DNA of 64,000 nucleotides, from assembly GCF_000447755.1 (NCBI RefSeq), contig NZ_AUNE01000038.1, positions 1 through 64,000 of the forward strand, written 5' to 3'. The stretch comes from Bacteriovorax sp. BSW11_IV (GTDB lineage Bacteria > Bdellovibrionota > Bacteriovoracia > Bacteriovoracales > Bacteriovoracaceae). The notes beneath the pieces were generated by a model, which did not search any database, had not been told where the DNA came from, and worked only from the letters and a program-made list of their open reading frames with translations. The position numbers and the translations under genes are program-made. This document shows positions 34,065-42,080 of this stretch, one piece after another (position 1 is the first letter of the stretch; each line of letters opens with the position of its first letter).

Positions 34065-35888
34065 TTACTCTACAGTTACTGACTTCGCTAAGTTTCTAGG
34101 TTTATCGATATCCGTACCTTTAAACTTGGCCATATAGTATGAAAGAAGTTGATTTACTACGTTCACATATAAAGGTGAAAGTTCATCTAGTCCTTCAAAA
34201 TCTAGAGGAATGTAATAATCACTTAATTCCTCGGCTTCTTTATTTCCTCTTGGACCTATCGTTACGATAACACCCTTTCTCGCTTTAATTTCTTGAACGT
34301 TTGAAAGGGCCTTCTCGAATAACTCAGGACCAACAATTGCAATATTTACTTTTTGCTCGTCGATCAAAGCAATTGGACCGTGCTTTAATTCTCCAGCAGC
34401 ATATCCTTCAGCATGAACGTACGCGATTTCTTTTAGCTTTAAAGCTCCTTCTAGAGCGACGGGGAAATAAACCCCTCTTCCAGTAAAAAAGAAACCTTCA
34501 TAGTTATAAATTGATTCAGCAACTTCTTTGATCTCCTCAGAGCGAGCAAGAAGCTCATCAACTCTTTGAGCGAGAAGAGCAAATTTCTTAGTCATTTCAA
34601 CTTTAAATGATTCATTTTGAAATTCTTCATTTAACGAAGCACTAAAAATTCTTCCTGTTAGAACTTGTTGAGTAAAGGCCTTTGTACTTGCAACACCAAT
34701 CTCAACACCTGCTCTAATTAAAAGATTTTCAGTACAGTCGCGAAAAAGAGTTGAGCCTTCAACATTAACAAGTGACAGAGTTTTCAACCCAGCTTCTTTG
34801 CAAAGAGCTTGAGCTGCTAATGTATCTGCTGTTTCACCAGATTGACTGATGAACAATCCCAGTTCATTTGGCTTGATAAGTGGTTCTCTATATCGGAATT
34901 CGCTTGCTAACTCAGGTGAACAAGAAATTTTATTAAATTTTTCTAGATAATCCCTAACCACAAGACCTGCATAGTAAGCTGTCCCGCATGCTGTAATATG
35001 AACTTTAGAAAAATCCATTTGTCTCGCTTTCTCTAGAGAATCACGACCTTCACCTTGAAAGTAAAATTGAGTAAGAGAGCGAATTAGCTCTGGTTGCTCA
35101 TGAATTTCTTTAAGCATGAAATGCTCAAAATCCCCTTTATCAGCAGGATCATGAACCATGTCTTGCTTTTTAGAAAGGTAGCGTTTTGATTTTTCTTTAT
35201 CTAGTTCATAGAAGTTTAGAAGATTTGTATTTCCTACACTCAAGTGACAAAGAACTTTGTCTTCAGGGAAATAGATTTTATCAACCATTCCAGCAAGAGC
35301 ATAAGGGTCAGATGACACAAGGACTTCTGAACTTACTGTGTTAATCCCACATACTAGTGGCGCTCCGCTTTTAATTGCAAAGATTTCGCCTGTTTTTCCA
35401 TTTAGAATAACAAATGCCGAGTGACCTTTTACAATTTTATATGTAGCGATGATTGCATCGATTAGTTCAAAACCATTTTCAACATGATCAACAACTAGGG
35501 CCAAAAATACTTCAGAGTCTGTTTTTGAATTAAACTCATAACCTTTTTTCAAAAGACCATCACGAAGCTCACTAGCATTTTCAATAATACCATTGTGCAC
35601 GAGTGATAATTCATTTTTTGAGTGAGGGTGAGAGTTCGTATCGTTAACCTCTCCGTGTGTGGCCCAACGAGTGTGACCAATACAAGAGCGGGCCGATATA
35701 TTTTGTTCTTCTAGAATTTTTTGTAAATTTTCAATCTTTCCAGTTTTTTTAAATACTTTTAAATGATTCGTTTCATCAACAAAGCTAACGCCTGCTGAAT
35801 CATATCCGCGGTATTCAAGTCTTTTCAATCCTTCAATAACAGATTCAACAGAATTTTGAGGACCAAGATGGCCAACAATTCCACACAT
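34065..35888 (-). CDS. glmS: Glucosamine-6-phosphate synthase
   Basis: 607 aa from the ATG at 35888, chosen because the catalytic Cys must follow Met (MCGIVGHLG) and AGGA lies 7 bases upstream. Residues 1-230 are the Ntn glutaminase (HTRWATHG, HNGIIENA). Residues about 280-607 are two SIS isomerase domains (SQSGETADT, STKAFTQQ, HAEGYAAGELKHGP), with the C-terminal KPRNLAKSVTVE. It makes glucosamine-6-phosphate for peptidoglycan and LPS. It lies next to glmU, the later step. Confidence 0.98.
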   Translation of the reverse strand: MCGIVGHLGPQNSVESVIEGLKRLEYRGYDSAGVSFVDETNHLKVFKKTGKIENLQKILEEQNISARSCIGHTRWATHGEVNDTNSHPHSKNELSLVHNGIIENASELRDGLLKKGYEFNSKTDSEVFLALVVDHVENGFELIDAIIATYKIVKGHSAFVILNGKTGEIFAIKSGAPLVCGINTVSSEVLVSSDPYALAGMVDKIYFPEDKVLCHLSVGNTNLLNFYELDKEKSKRYLSKKQDMVHDPADKGDFEHFMLKEIHEQPELIRSLTQFYFQGEGRDSLEKARQMDFSKVHITACGTAYYAGLVVRDYLEKFNKISCSPELASEFRYREPLIKPNELGLFISQSGETADTLAAQALCKEAGLKTLSLVNVEGSTLFRDCTENLLIRAGVEIGVASTKAFTQQVLTGRIFSASLNEEFQNESFKVEMTKKFALLAQRVDELLARSEEIKEVAESIYNYEGFFFTGRGVYFPVALEGALKLKEIAYVHAEGYAAGELKHGPIALIDEQKVNIAIVGPELFEKALSNVQEIKARKGVIVTIGPRGNKEAEELSDYYIPLDFEGLDELSPLYVNVVNQLLSYYMAKFKGTDIDKPRNLAKSVTVE

Positions 35889-35991
35889 AACGACTTCCTT
35901 GCTACGCACAATGCGAATAGTATTAGACTATCAAAAATAGCACTATTACTAAGGAATTCCAAGTTTGTGGAATGAGTCAAAAAACAAAAAA

Positions 35992-36007
35992 GGGTCCCGA
36001 AGGACCC
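35992..36007 (-). terminator. Terminator of glmU
   Basis: GGGTCC (35992-35997), loop, GGACCC (36002-36007). On the minus strand the loop is TTCG closed by C-G, and it is followed by TTTTTTG. It lies just downstream of the glmU stop at 36021 and separates glmU from glmS. Confidence 0.9.
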
Positions 36008-36020
36008 ACACTTTTAAATA

Positions 36021-37415
36021 TTATTTCTTTTTGATGAAACGATGGGCCATACCATCTTTTGTCACTTGCTTAGTGCGCGAGATGGCAAAGGCTCCATTGG
36101 CCATAGAGTGGGTCACTGTAGTTCCACTGGCCACAAAACAATCTTCACCAATTTCCACGGGAGCAATTGTTTGAGAATCAGAACCAATAAATGATCCTTT
36201 ACCTATTTTAGTTACGTGCTTATTGGCCCCATCGTAGTTACATGTAATGAAACCACAACCGATATTTACCTCATCACCAATAAAAGCATCTCCCACATAG
36301 CTTAAATGAGAGACCTTAACCCCTTTTTCAAGCTTAGATTTTTTAATCTCTACAAAGTTTCCAATCTTAGACTCTTCACCAATATCTGCTCCTGGACGCA
36401 AATGCGCAAAAGGACCGATACTTGCTTTACCATGAACAACGGCACCATCTAAATATGAGTAAGCCTTAATATGGGCACCATCCAAAATTTGAGAATTTTT
36501 GATTACTGCACCTTGCTCAATTTTAACGTTTTCCCCAATTTTCGAAGTTGCATCGATGGAAACGTTGGCCTCAATTATTGTTCCTTTCCCAATTTCAGTT
36601 GTTTCAATATTGATTAGAGAAGGATTCTTAAGGATAACACCATTTTCTAACATTAACTTTTTTGCGATACCTTTTCTGAATAATTCCTCGGCCACCGAAA
36701 GTTGGAATAAATCATTCACACCGAGAAAGCATGATTTATCTTCGAAACAAACGGCTTCAACAGCGTAATTCTCTTTGAAAAGATCTGTTAAATAAAACTC
36801 ACTCGCCTTATTATTTGATCCTATATCATAAATATTTTCGAGAACAAATTTCGTTTTTAAGATATAGACACCAGAATTAACTTCATTAATTTTTAAAATT
36901 TCTTCACTACCATCTTTCTGTTCAACGATGTTAAAACCCTTTTCTTTACGAACGATACGTCCATACCCAAACGGATTTTCTTCTTTGAAGGTTGCTGCTA
37001 CTGCGTCCAAATTTTTAGTTTTTATTACGTCCATTAGTTTTGATAGGACATCCACACTTAACAGAGGAGTATCTGCGCAAAGCACGATTGTATATTCTGT
37101 GCTTTTCGAATTTTCCGTTTTGTCGAAATATGTTTTTAAAGCATCTGCCGTACCAAGTTGCTTTTCTTGAAATGCAAAAGATATTTTTTTCTCTGGATAA
37201 CCACTTTGAATATAACTTTCTAACAATTCTCTTTTATGGCCTGTAACTAGAGTTACGCTTGCACTTTTTGAATTGTTAAAATATCCCCACACTGGAGAAA
37301 GAGCATAATCAATTAATTTTTTGCCCATAAATGGAGCTAATGGTTTTGGAACATCTAGTTTAAGTCTTGTTCCCATTCCTGCGGCAAGAACTACCACCCC
37401 ATATTCTAGTGACAT
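36021..37415 (-). CDS. glmU: Bifunctional GlmU (acetyltransferase / uridylyltransferase)
   Basis: 464 aa. The N-terminal nucleotidyltransferase domain has LAAGMGTRLKLDVPKPL and the sugar-binding EKQLGTADALKT. The C-terminal half is a left-handed beta helix of hexapeptide repeats with active-site residues in HLRPGADIGEESKIGNFVEIKKS, HLSYVGDAFIGDEVNIG and CNYDGANKH. It acetylates glucosamine-1-phosphate and couples it to UTP, giving UDP-GlcNAc. SD AAAGGAA precedes the ATG. It ends with its own terminator ahead of glmS. Confidence 0.97.
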   Translation of the reverse strand: MSLEYGVVVLAAGMGTRLKLDVPKPLAPFMGKKLIDYALSPVWGYFNNSKSASVTLVTGHKRELLESYIQSGYPEKKISFAFQEKQLGTADALKTYFDKTENSKSTEYTIVLCADTPLLSVDVLSKLMDVIKTKNLDAVAATFKEENPFGYGRIVRKEKGFNIVEQKDGSEEILKINEVNSGVYILKTKFVLENIYDIGSNNKASEFYLTDLFKENYAVEAVCFEDKSCFLGVNDLFQLSVAEELFRKGIAKKLMLENGVILKNPSLINIETTEIGKGTIIEANVSIDATSKIGENVKIEQGAVIKNSQILDGAHIKAYSYLDGAVVHGKASIGPFAHLRPGADIGEESKIGNFVEIKKSKLEKGVKVSHLSYVGDAFIGDEVNIGCGFITCNYDGANKHVTKIGKGSFIGSDSQTIAPVEIGEDCFVASGTTVTHSMANGAFAISRTKQVTKDGMAHRFIKKK

Positions 37416-37650
37416 AGCTTTTCCTTTCGTTTTAATGACCGTGCTTTTTAGTCCAATTTTTCAAACAGCGTCTACAAGGGAATATAATACAAATAAAAGG
37501 AAGGATTTGCGAACGAAAACCAATTTTGTCAGTTTAATATCTTAAAAAAACTTCAATAATTATGACAAAAAGTTTAAAGACTTCGCTTTTTTTCCCGATT
37601 GGTACTACTGAATGCAGTTGTGATTGCAATGCCATTAGTGGAGGAAAAAT

Positions 37651-40095
37651 ATGGTGACTAACTATGAGGGCGACAACATTGAATTCAAAGACAAGCTACC
37701 CCTCTTACCTATAAGAGATCTCGTTGTCTACCCATTCATGATCCTCCCTTTATTCGTCGGAAGGGACTCCTCGATCAAAGCCGTTGAACACGCTTTAAAT
37801 AATTCTGAAAGACTAATCCTTTTAGCTTCGCAAAAAGATATTGTTGCAGAAACTCCAGCGCCATCTGAAATATATGAGCTTGGAACAGTTGCTATGATTA
37901 TGAGAATGAGAAAACTTCCTGATGGTCGTATTAAGATTCTCGTTCAAGGTCTTTCTAAAGCACGCATTATGAGCTTCGAACAAACTGAGCCATTCTTTAT
38001 TACTAAGATTCAAAAAGTAGAAGATGTTGCTTGTACAGAAGACATGGTTGCCGTTAATGCTTTAATGAGAAATATTAAAGAGCAACTTGAAAAGGTTATC
38101 ACGTTAGGAAAAGTTCTTTCTCCTGACATCCTAATGGTATTAGAAGATATCCAAGATCCAGGAAGACTGGCCGATCTTGTGGCTTCAAACCTTAACCTCC
38201 ACGTTGGTGAAGCACAAATCATCCTAGAAATTCTTGATCCTGTTGAGAGACTACACAAAATTAGTGAAATCCTCTCTAGAGAACTTGAAATCCTAGCTAT
38301 GCAACAAAAGATTAGAAGTGTTGCAAAAGATGAAATCAATAGAAATCAAAAAGAGTATTTCCTTAGAGAGCAAATCAAAGCTATCAAAAGTGAACTTGGC
38401 GAAAACGCCGCTCCAGAACCAGAAGATGAGATCTCTGAATTTAGAGAAAAAATTCTTAAATCTGGAATGCCTGATGAAGCCGAAAAAGAAGCTCTTAAGC
38501 AACTGCTTAGGCTTGAGAAGATGCATCCAGATAGTTCAGAATCAACAATCACAAGAACTTATCTTGAGTGGTTGACTGATCTTCCATGGAGCAGAAGCTC
38601 TGAAGAACACTACGATCTAGATGCAGCTCTTGAAATTTTAGATGAAGATCACTTTGATCTTAAGCAAATCAAAGAAAGAATCCTTGAATTCCTAGCGGTC
38701 AGAAGACTTAAAGGAAAAGATATGAAAGGGCCAATCCTTTGTTTCTCCGGTCCTCCAGGTGTTGGTAAAACATCTCTTGGAAAATCAATTGCTAAGGCCA
38801 CGGGTAGAGAGTTCGTAAGAATTGCTCTAGGTGGTGTGAAAGATGAAGCAGAAATGCGTGGTCACAGAAGAACTTACGTTGGTTCAATGCCTGGTAGATT
38901 CATTCAAGCTCTTAAGCAGGCCGGGACGAATAACCCAGTAATCATGCTAGACGAGGTTGATAAATTAGGTGGAGACTATAAAGGTGATCCATCAAGTGCT
39001 CTACTAGAAATTCTAGACCCTGAACAAAATAAAACTTTTAGAGATCATTATCTAAACGTAGACTTTGATCTTTCTAACTGTATGTTCATTGCGACTTCTA
39101 ACGTTCTTGAAAATATTCCAGGACCTCTTAGAGACAGAATGGAAGTCATTAATCTTTCAGGATACTCGCAAGAAGAAAAACTACAGATTTCGAAGAAATA
39201 CCTTATCCCTAAGCAAATGGATGAAAACGGTATTACAGATGAACATGTAAAATTTGAAGATGAAGGTATTGCAAGCGTAATTAAGCAATACACGTCAGAA
39301 GCTGGACTTCGTAACCTTGAGAGAAGAATCGGTGCACTTTGTAGAAAAGTGGCCATGAAAATCGCAAAAGGTGAAGTTGGTAAAACTCACATTATTGGTG
39401 ACACTGTAGAAAAATTCTTAGGGCCACCTCTATATACTCAAGAAGATCACCAAGATCGCGACGAAGTCGGTGTATGTACAGGACTCGCGTGGACAGCTCA
39501 TGGTGGAGAAATTCTTTACATCGAATCAACTATGATGAGAGGTAAAGGTCTCACGATGACAGGTCAACTTGGCGAAGTCATGAGAGAATCTGCACAGACA
39601 GCGATCGGTTATATCAGATCACGTGCAGCTTATCTTGGAATTGACGACGAATTATTTGAGAAAAATGAAGTGCATATCCACCTTCCAGCAGGAGCAATTC
39701 CTAAGGATGGACCAAGCGCAGGTATCACTTTAGCGACGACTCTTGTCTCTTTATTTACAGGAACACCTGTTAGTAAAGACGTTGCGATGACTGGAGAAAT
39801 TACTCTAACAGGAAAAGTACTTCCAATCGGTGGTTTAAAAGAGAAGGCCCTAGCTGCAATGAGAATGAATATTGGAACTGTAATCATCCCATGGAAAAAC
39901 AAGAAAGACCTTGTTGATATCCCAGAAGAATACAGAGAAAAAATCAACTTCGTTCCAGTAAAAACGATTGATGAAGTTCTTGATATCGCTCTAATCGATT
40001 GGGCAGAGAAAAAGAAACTTTTCAGAAAGAAAGTTGGATCTCCAAATGCTGTTCCAAAAGAAAAAGATTCAGACCTACCTCCGGTAGCTGCATAA
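37651..40095 (+). CDS. lon: Lon protease
   Basis: 814 aa. N-terminal substrate-binding domain (LPLLPIRDLVVYPFMILPLF), then the AAA+ module with GPPGVGKTSLGKSIAKA (Walker A) and VIMLDEVDKLGGD (Walker B). The C-terminal serine-lysine protease domain has the catalytic Ser in PKDGPSAGITLA and Lys in GGLKEKALAA. It degrades misfolded and regulatory proteins. SD GGAGG precedes the ATG. The 235-base gap to glmU holds both promoters, with no clear heat-shock sigma site. It is monocistronic with a strong terminator. Confidence 0.98.
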   Translation: MVTNYEGDNIEFKDKLPLLPIRDLVVYPFMILPLFVGRDSSIKAVEHALNNSERLILLASQKDIVAETPAPSEIYELGTVAMIMRMRKLPDGRIKILVQGLSKARIMSFEQTEPFFITKIQKVEDVACTEDMVAVNALMRNIKEQLEKVITLGKVLSPDILMVLEDIQDPGRLADLVASNLNLHVGEAQIILEILDPVERLHKISEILSRELEILAMQQKIRSVAKDEINRNQKEYFLREQIKAIKSELGENAAPEPEDEISEFREKILKSGMPDEAEKEALKQLLRLEKMHPDSSESTITRTYLEWLTDLPWSRSSEEHYDLDAALEILDEDHFDLKQIKERILEFLAVRRLKGKDMKGPILCFSGPPGVGKTSLGKSIAKATGREFVRIALGGVKDEAEMRGHRRTYVGSMPGRFIQALKQAGTNNPVIMLDEVDKLGGDYKGDPSSALLEILDPEQNKTFRDHYLNVDFDLSNCMFIATSNVLENIPGPLRDRMEVINLSGYSQEEKLQISKKYLIPKQMDENGITDEHVKFEDEGIASVIKQYTSEAGLRNLERRIGALCRKVAMKIAKGEVGKTHIIGDTVEKFLGPPLYTQEDHQDRDEVGVCTGLAWTAHGGEILYIESTMMRGKGLTMTGQLGEVMRESAQTAIGYIRSRAAYLGIDDELFEKNEVHIHLPAGAIPKDGPSAGITLATTLVSLFTGTPVSKDVAMTGEITLTGKVLPIGGLKEKALAAMRMNIGTVIIPWKNKKDLVDIPEEYREKINFVPVKTIDEVLDIALIDWAEKKKLFRKKVGSPNAVPKEKDSDLPPVAA

Positions 40096-40100
40096 TAAAA

Positions 40101-40127
40101 AGCCCCGCCAGTCGGGGCTTTTTTTTT
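40101..40127 (+). terminator. Terminator of lon
   Basis: AGCCCCG (40101-40107), loop CCAGT, CGGGGCT (40113-40119), followed by T8. A GC-rich 7-bp stem five bases after the lon stop, preceded by an A-run. Confidence 0.95.
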
Positions 40128-40207
40128 CAACAAGTGGCACTTTTTAACTTCTTTAAAAATCTCAAACATTGTTTAGAATTTAAACATACAAATTATTTGG
40201 GATTTTT

Positions 40208-40606
40208 ATGGCCGAGCAAAGAAATCAGAATTTTAAAGTATTAGTAGTCGACGATTCGGACTTTTCTAGGAAGACCACTGTGGAAATTCTAGAAAGGCAC
40301 GGTTTTAATGTTGTAGGAAACGCCAGTAGTGCTGAAAAAGGTCTTCTTCTTGCGCAAAGTACTAGAGCAAATCTCTATATAGTTGATGTCGTCATGCCTA
40401 AAGTGAGTGGTATAGAGTTCGCCAAAAGATTGATGGAATTGAGAACTGGTGTATATATTATCATGACTTCTTCTCTCGATATGGAAAGTGTTGTGATTGA
40501 ATCAATTTCTAATGGGGCCATTGATTTTTTAACGAAGCCATTTACAGAAGAAACACTGATTAATTCGGTTGAAAAAATTGAAAGAGAATTCGACAGGGAT
40601 AAGTAA
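40208..40606 (+). CDS. CheY-like single-domain response regulator
   Basis: 132 aa, a receiver domain only. Acidic pocket DDSDFSRK, phosphoacceptor Asp in LYIVDVVMPKVSG, Thr/Ser in MTSS, and Lys in DFLTKPF. No output domain, so it acts by protein-protein contact (motor or kinase relay). Its stop overlaps the start of the next gene (TAATG), which suggests coupled expression with a small membrane protein. Confidence 0.95.
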   Translation: MAEQRNQNFKVLVVDDSDFSRKTTVEILERHGFNVVGNASSAEKGLLLAQSTRANLYIVDVVMPKVSGIEFAKRLMELRTGVYIIMTSSLDMESVVIESISNGAIDFLTKPFTEETLINSVEKIEREFDRDK

Positions 40607-40941
40607 TGTTTTTATTTAAATTTATATTTAACTTTTCTTTGAGCTTTATTCTTCTGTCTATTCCAGTCAAGAATAAGCCCGTTTTCTCACATATTTATGA
40701 TGTAACGAAACCCTACACTCAAAAAATCATTACTTTTAGTGAAGAAACATTCAACACTATTTATGTTGATGTTTCGGCCGTAATGAAAAAAAGCTATTCA
40801 AACTCAAGTCCAGAATCTTTAGAAGAAGATTCCCTTAGCCTAAGTGCATCAGCTTCTGATGAGATAGATTCTCATGCTGAGAGCTACACAGACGAAGAGA
40901 AAGAGGCCTTAAAGAAGATCTTTGAATCACAAGGCCTCTAA
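40606..40941 (+). CDS. Small membrane-anchored acidic protein
   Basis: 111 aa. The N-terminal hydrophobic segment (residues 1-20, FKFIFNFSLSFILLSIPV) is an anchor or signal. A Ser/Glu/Asp-rich stretch follows (PESLEEDSLSLSASASDEID), then a short helix DEEKEALKKIFESQGL. No family is recognised. It is coupled to the CheY-like gene and convergent with the small exported peptide gene at 40952. Confidence 0.7.
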   Translation: MFLFKFIFNFSLSFILLSIPVKNKPVFSHIYDVTKPYTQKIITFSEETFNTIYVDVSAVMKKSYSNSSPESLEEDSLSLSASASDEIDSHAESYTDEEKEALKKIFESQGL

Positions 40942-40951
40942 GCCATCAAAT

Positions 40952-41149
40952 TTAATCCCTAACTTCTGAAGAACTCTTAGCCTCAGTCTTAGGCTTAACA
41001 GCGTCTGGTGAGCTATTTTTAGCTTCAGAAGATGCTACTCTTGAATCTAGGTTTGCCATTGTTCTAGCGCAATCATCTGTTGCCATTTCACCAACAGCTA
41101 GAGTTGAAAAAGAAGATACGATAGCTAGAGTTAAGATAAGTTTTTTCAT
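40952..41149 (-). CDS. Small exported single-Cys peptide (family member 1)
   Basis: 65 aa. Residues 1-20 are a signal peptide (ILTLAIVSSFSTLAVGEMA). The mature peptide of about 45 residues starts with ATDDCARTMANLD, the only Cys, followed by a Ser/Lys/Glu-rich disordered tail ending SSEVRD. A very strong SD (GGGGAGGACC) precedes the ATG. The near-consensus sigma-54 promoter at 41190-41207 gives a leader of about 30 bases. It resembles the 63-aa product of 41358-41549 in layout and in the C-terminal ending (EVRD / EARD). Function unknown. Confidence 0.8.
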   Translation of the reverse strand: MKKLILTLAIVSSFSTLAVGEMATDDCARTMANLDSRVASSEAKNSSPDAVKPKTEAKSSSEVRD

Positions 41150-41189
41150 TTGGTCCTCCCCAATTTTCTTATTTCTATACCAATACTAT

Positions 41190-41207
41190 AAGCATGATAT
41201 GTGCCAA
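41190..41207 (-). promoter_or_regulatory. Sigma-54 promoter of exported peptide 1
   Basis: Minus strand TTGGCACATATCATGCTT. GG at 41205-41204 and GC at 41193-41192 have exact -24/-12 spacing, with a perfect TGGCAC. It is 41 bases before the ATG at 41149. Confidence 0.8.
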
Positions 41208-41291
41208 ATTTTGTTTTGTGATTTCAGTGATTTAAAAAGAAGGGATTGTATAAATTGCAAACAATGTCGATAAATTAGACGAAAAATAATC

Positions 41292-41340
41292 GGAAGAACA
41301 CCATTCACATATTGGGGGGGGAAGGTAATGGTGTTCTTCC
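41292..41340 (-). terminator. 13-bp hairpin with C8 loop in the 3' UTR of peptide 2
   Basis: GGAAGAACACCAT (41292-41304) pairs perfectly with ATGGTGTTCTTCC (41328-41340). The 23-base loop contains G8 on the plus strand (41314-41321), read as CCTTCCCCCCCC in the minus-strand mRNA. After the stem the minus strand has GATTATTTTTCG, a weak U-run, so it can end transcription of the peptide 2 gene. A second C7 run (41350-41356) lies right after that gene's stop. Confidence 0.7.
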
Positions 41341-41357
41341 AACTATATAGGGGGGGA

Positions 41358-41549
41358 TTAATCTCTGGCTTCACCAGCAGATTTAACGTTTTTCACTTCT
41401 TGTCTAACTTCAACTTTTTCAGTTGGCTTAGATGAGCGAACAGAAGCTTGATCGATTCTTGAACACTCTTCAGTTGTAATTTGTCCAACTTCACCAGCAA
41501 AAGAAACAGTTCCTAATAATAGTCCTAAAATAATTGTTACCTTTTTCAT
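41358..41549 (-). CDS. Small exported single-Cys peptide (family member 2)
   Basis: 63 aa. The signal peptide is MKKVTIILGLLLGTVSFAG. The mature part begins EVGQITTEECSRIDQASVR with one Cys, then a Lys/Glu/Val-rich tail ending KSAGEARD. It shares the layout of peptide 1 (acidic pair then Cys near the mature N-terminus, Arg-Asp end). A strong SD (GGGAGG) precedes the ATG. The sigma-54 promoter at 41593-41609 lies 46 bases upstream. The 3' UTR carries C-runs and a long hairpin. Function unknown. Confidence 0.8.
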   Translation of the reverse strand: MKKVTIILGLLLGTVSFAGEVGQITTEECSRIDQASVRSSKPTEKVEVRQEVKNVKSAGEARD

Positions 41550-41592
41550 AATTGCCTCCCAAGCAGTTATTCATTTGTTATGCATTTATATA

Positions 41593-41609
41593 TGCGAACA
41601 ACGTGCCAA
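41593..41609 (-). promoter_or_regulatory. Sigma-54 promoter of exported peptide 2
   Basis: Minus strand TTTGGCACGTTGTTCGCAT. The -24 TTGGCACG is perfect. GG (41607-41606) and GC (41595-41594) have exact spacing; the -12 half is TCGC instead of TTGC. Start near 41583, giving a leader of about 33 bases. Confidence 0.82.
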
Positions 41610-41672
41610 AACTATTTGTTGCAGTTACAACGACTTAGCGACAAGGACTATATAGGTGATTGTTTAGTAGAC

Positions 41673-41684
41673 AGTCATATGACT
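41673..41684. promoter_or_regulatory. Possible enhancer-binding-protein site
   Basis: AGTCATATGACT, a perfect 12-bp palindrome about 65-80 bases upstream of the sigma-54 promoter of peptide 2. That is the distance at which activators of sigma-54 RNA polymerase bind. No copy was noticed near the other two sigma-54 sites. Confidence 0.35.
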
Positions 41685-41697
41685 AAAATTTGAACAA

Positions 41698-41732
41698 AAA
41701 AAGGCCACCTTGAAAGGTGGCCTTAATATAAA
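41698..41732 (-). terminator. Terminator of peptide 3 gene
   Basis: AAGGCCACCTT and AAGGTGGCCTT form an 11-bp stem with a tiny loop. On the minus strand it is followed by TTTTTTG. It ends the gene at 41754-41990 ahead of the peptide 2 promoter. Confidence 0.92.
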
Positions 41733-41753
41733 AACACTAAATGAGATTAGATT

Positions 41754-41990
41754 TTAGTTGCCTGAACCTTGAGTTCCTGGACGACCAGCGGCATCTTGAA
41801 CACTAGTATCAGAAGAGCCTTGTTGTGGATTTGGAACAGATTTTCCACCTGCTCTAAGCGTATCCATTACAGCTTCACAAGTTTCATCTACAGCACCGCC
41901 AGCTGTAACTCCAGAAGAGTTATCGGCATGAGTATTACCAATAAGTGTAAACATTCCAATGAAGAGAGAAAGTGCAATTGCTTTTTTCAT
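41754..41990 (-). CDS. Small exported single-Cys peptide (related, member 3)
   Basis: 78 aa from the ATG at 41990, with SD TGAGG at 41996-42000 and a signal peptide starting exactly there (MKKAIALSLFIGMFTLIGNTHA). The mature part has one Cys in GGAVDETCEAVMD, like the DDC/EEC of peptides 1 and 2. A Gly/Ser/Pro/Gln-rich tail ends GTQGSGN. No sigma-54 site is seen; TATAAT lies about 20 bases before the ATG. It lies downstream of the RHS gene, behind that gene's terminator. Confidence 0.75.
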   Translation of the reverse strand: MKKAIALSLFIGMFTLIGNTHADNSSGVTAGGAVDETCEAVMDTLRAGGKSVPNPQQGSSDTSVQDAAGRPGTQGSGN

Positions 41991-42060
41991 AAATACCTCA
42001 CATTTCCTATTATAATCGAGTTTCCAGTTTTTCAAAATTTGGGCCTTTTGGGCCAAAACA

Positions 42061-42080
42061 GTGGCAATATTAATTGCCAC
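42061..42080 (-). terminator. Terminator of the RHS/YD gene
   Basis: GTGGCAAT (42061-42068) pairs with ATTGCCAC (42073-42080). On the minus strand it is followed by TGTTTTGG. It touches the RHS stop codon (42080-42082). A second short GGCC repeat follows. Confidence 0.65.

Noticed and set aside
37596-37620. TTGGTACTACTGAATGCA upstream of lon as sigma-54 site
   Set aside because: Spacing between GG and GC is one base too long and the -24 half is poor.
39630-40169. Minus-strand ORF of 179 aa over the 3' end of lon
   Set aside because: Lies opposite the conserved Lon protease domain and crosses the lon terminator; a shadow of biased codon use.
41314-41356. G8 and G7 runs as a G-quadruplex
   Set aside because: Only two runs, 28 bases apart, and the first lies in the loop of a 13-bp stem. 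A hairpin explains the region better, though a two-run quadruplex cannot be fully excluded.
41186-41374. Minus-strand ORF of 62 aa between peptides 1 and 2
   Set aside because: Covers the sigma-54 promoter of peptide 1 and the C-loop hairpin; no SD and no signal peptide.
42061-42080. TGGCAATTAATATTGC as a sigma-54 promoter for peptide 3
   Set aside because: GG to GC spacing is one base too long and the sequence is a perfect inverted repeat right after the RHS stop, so a terminator fits better.
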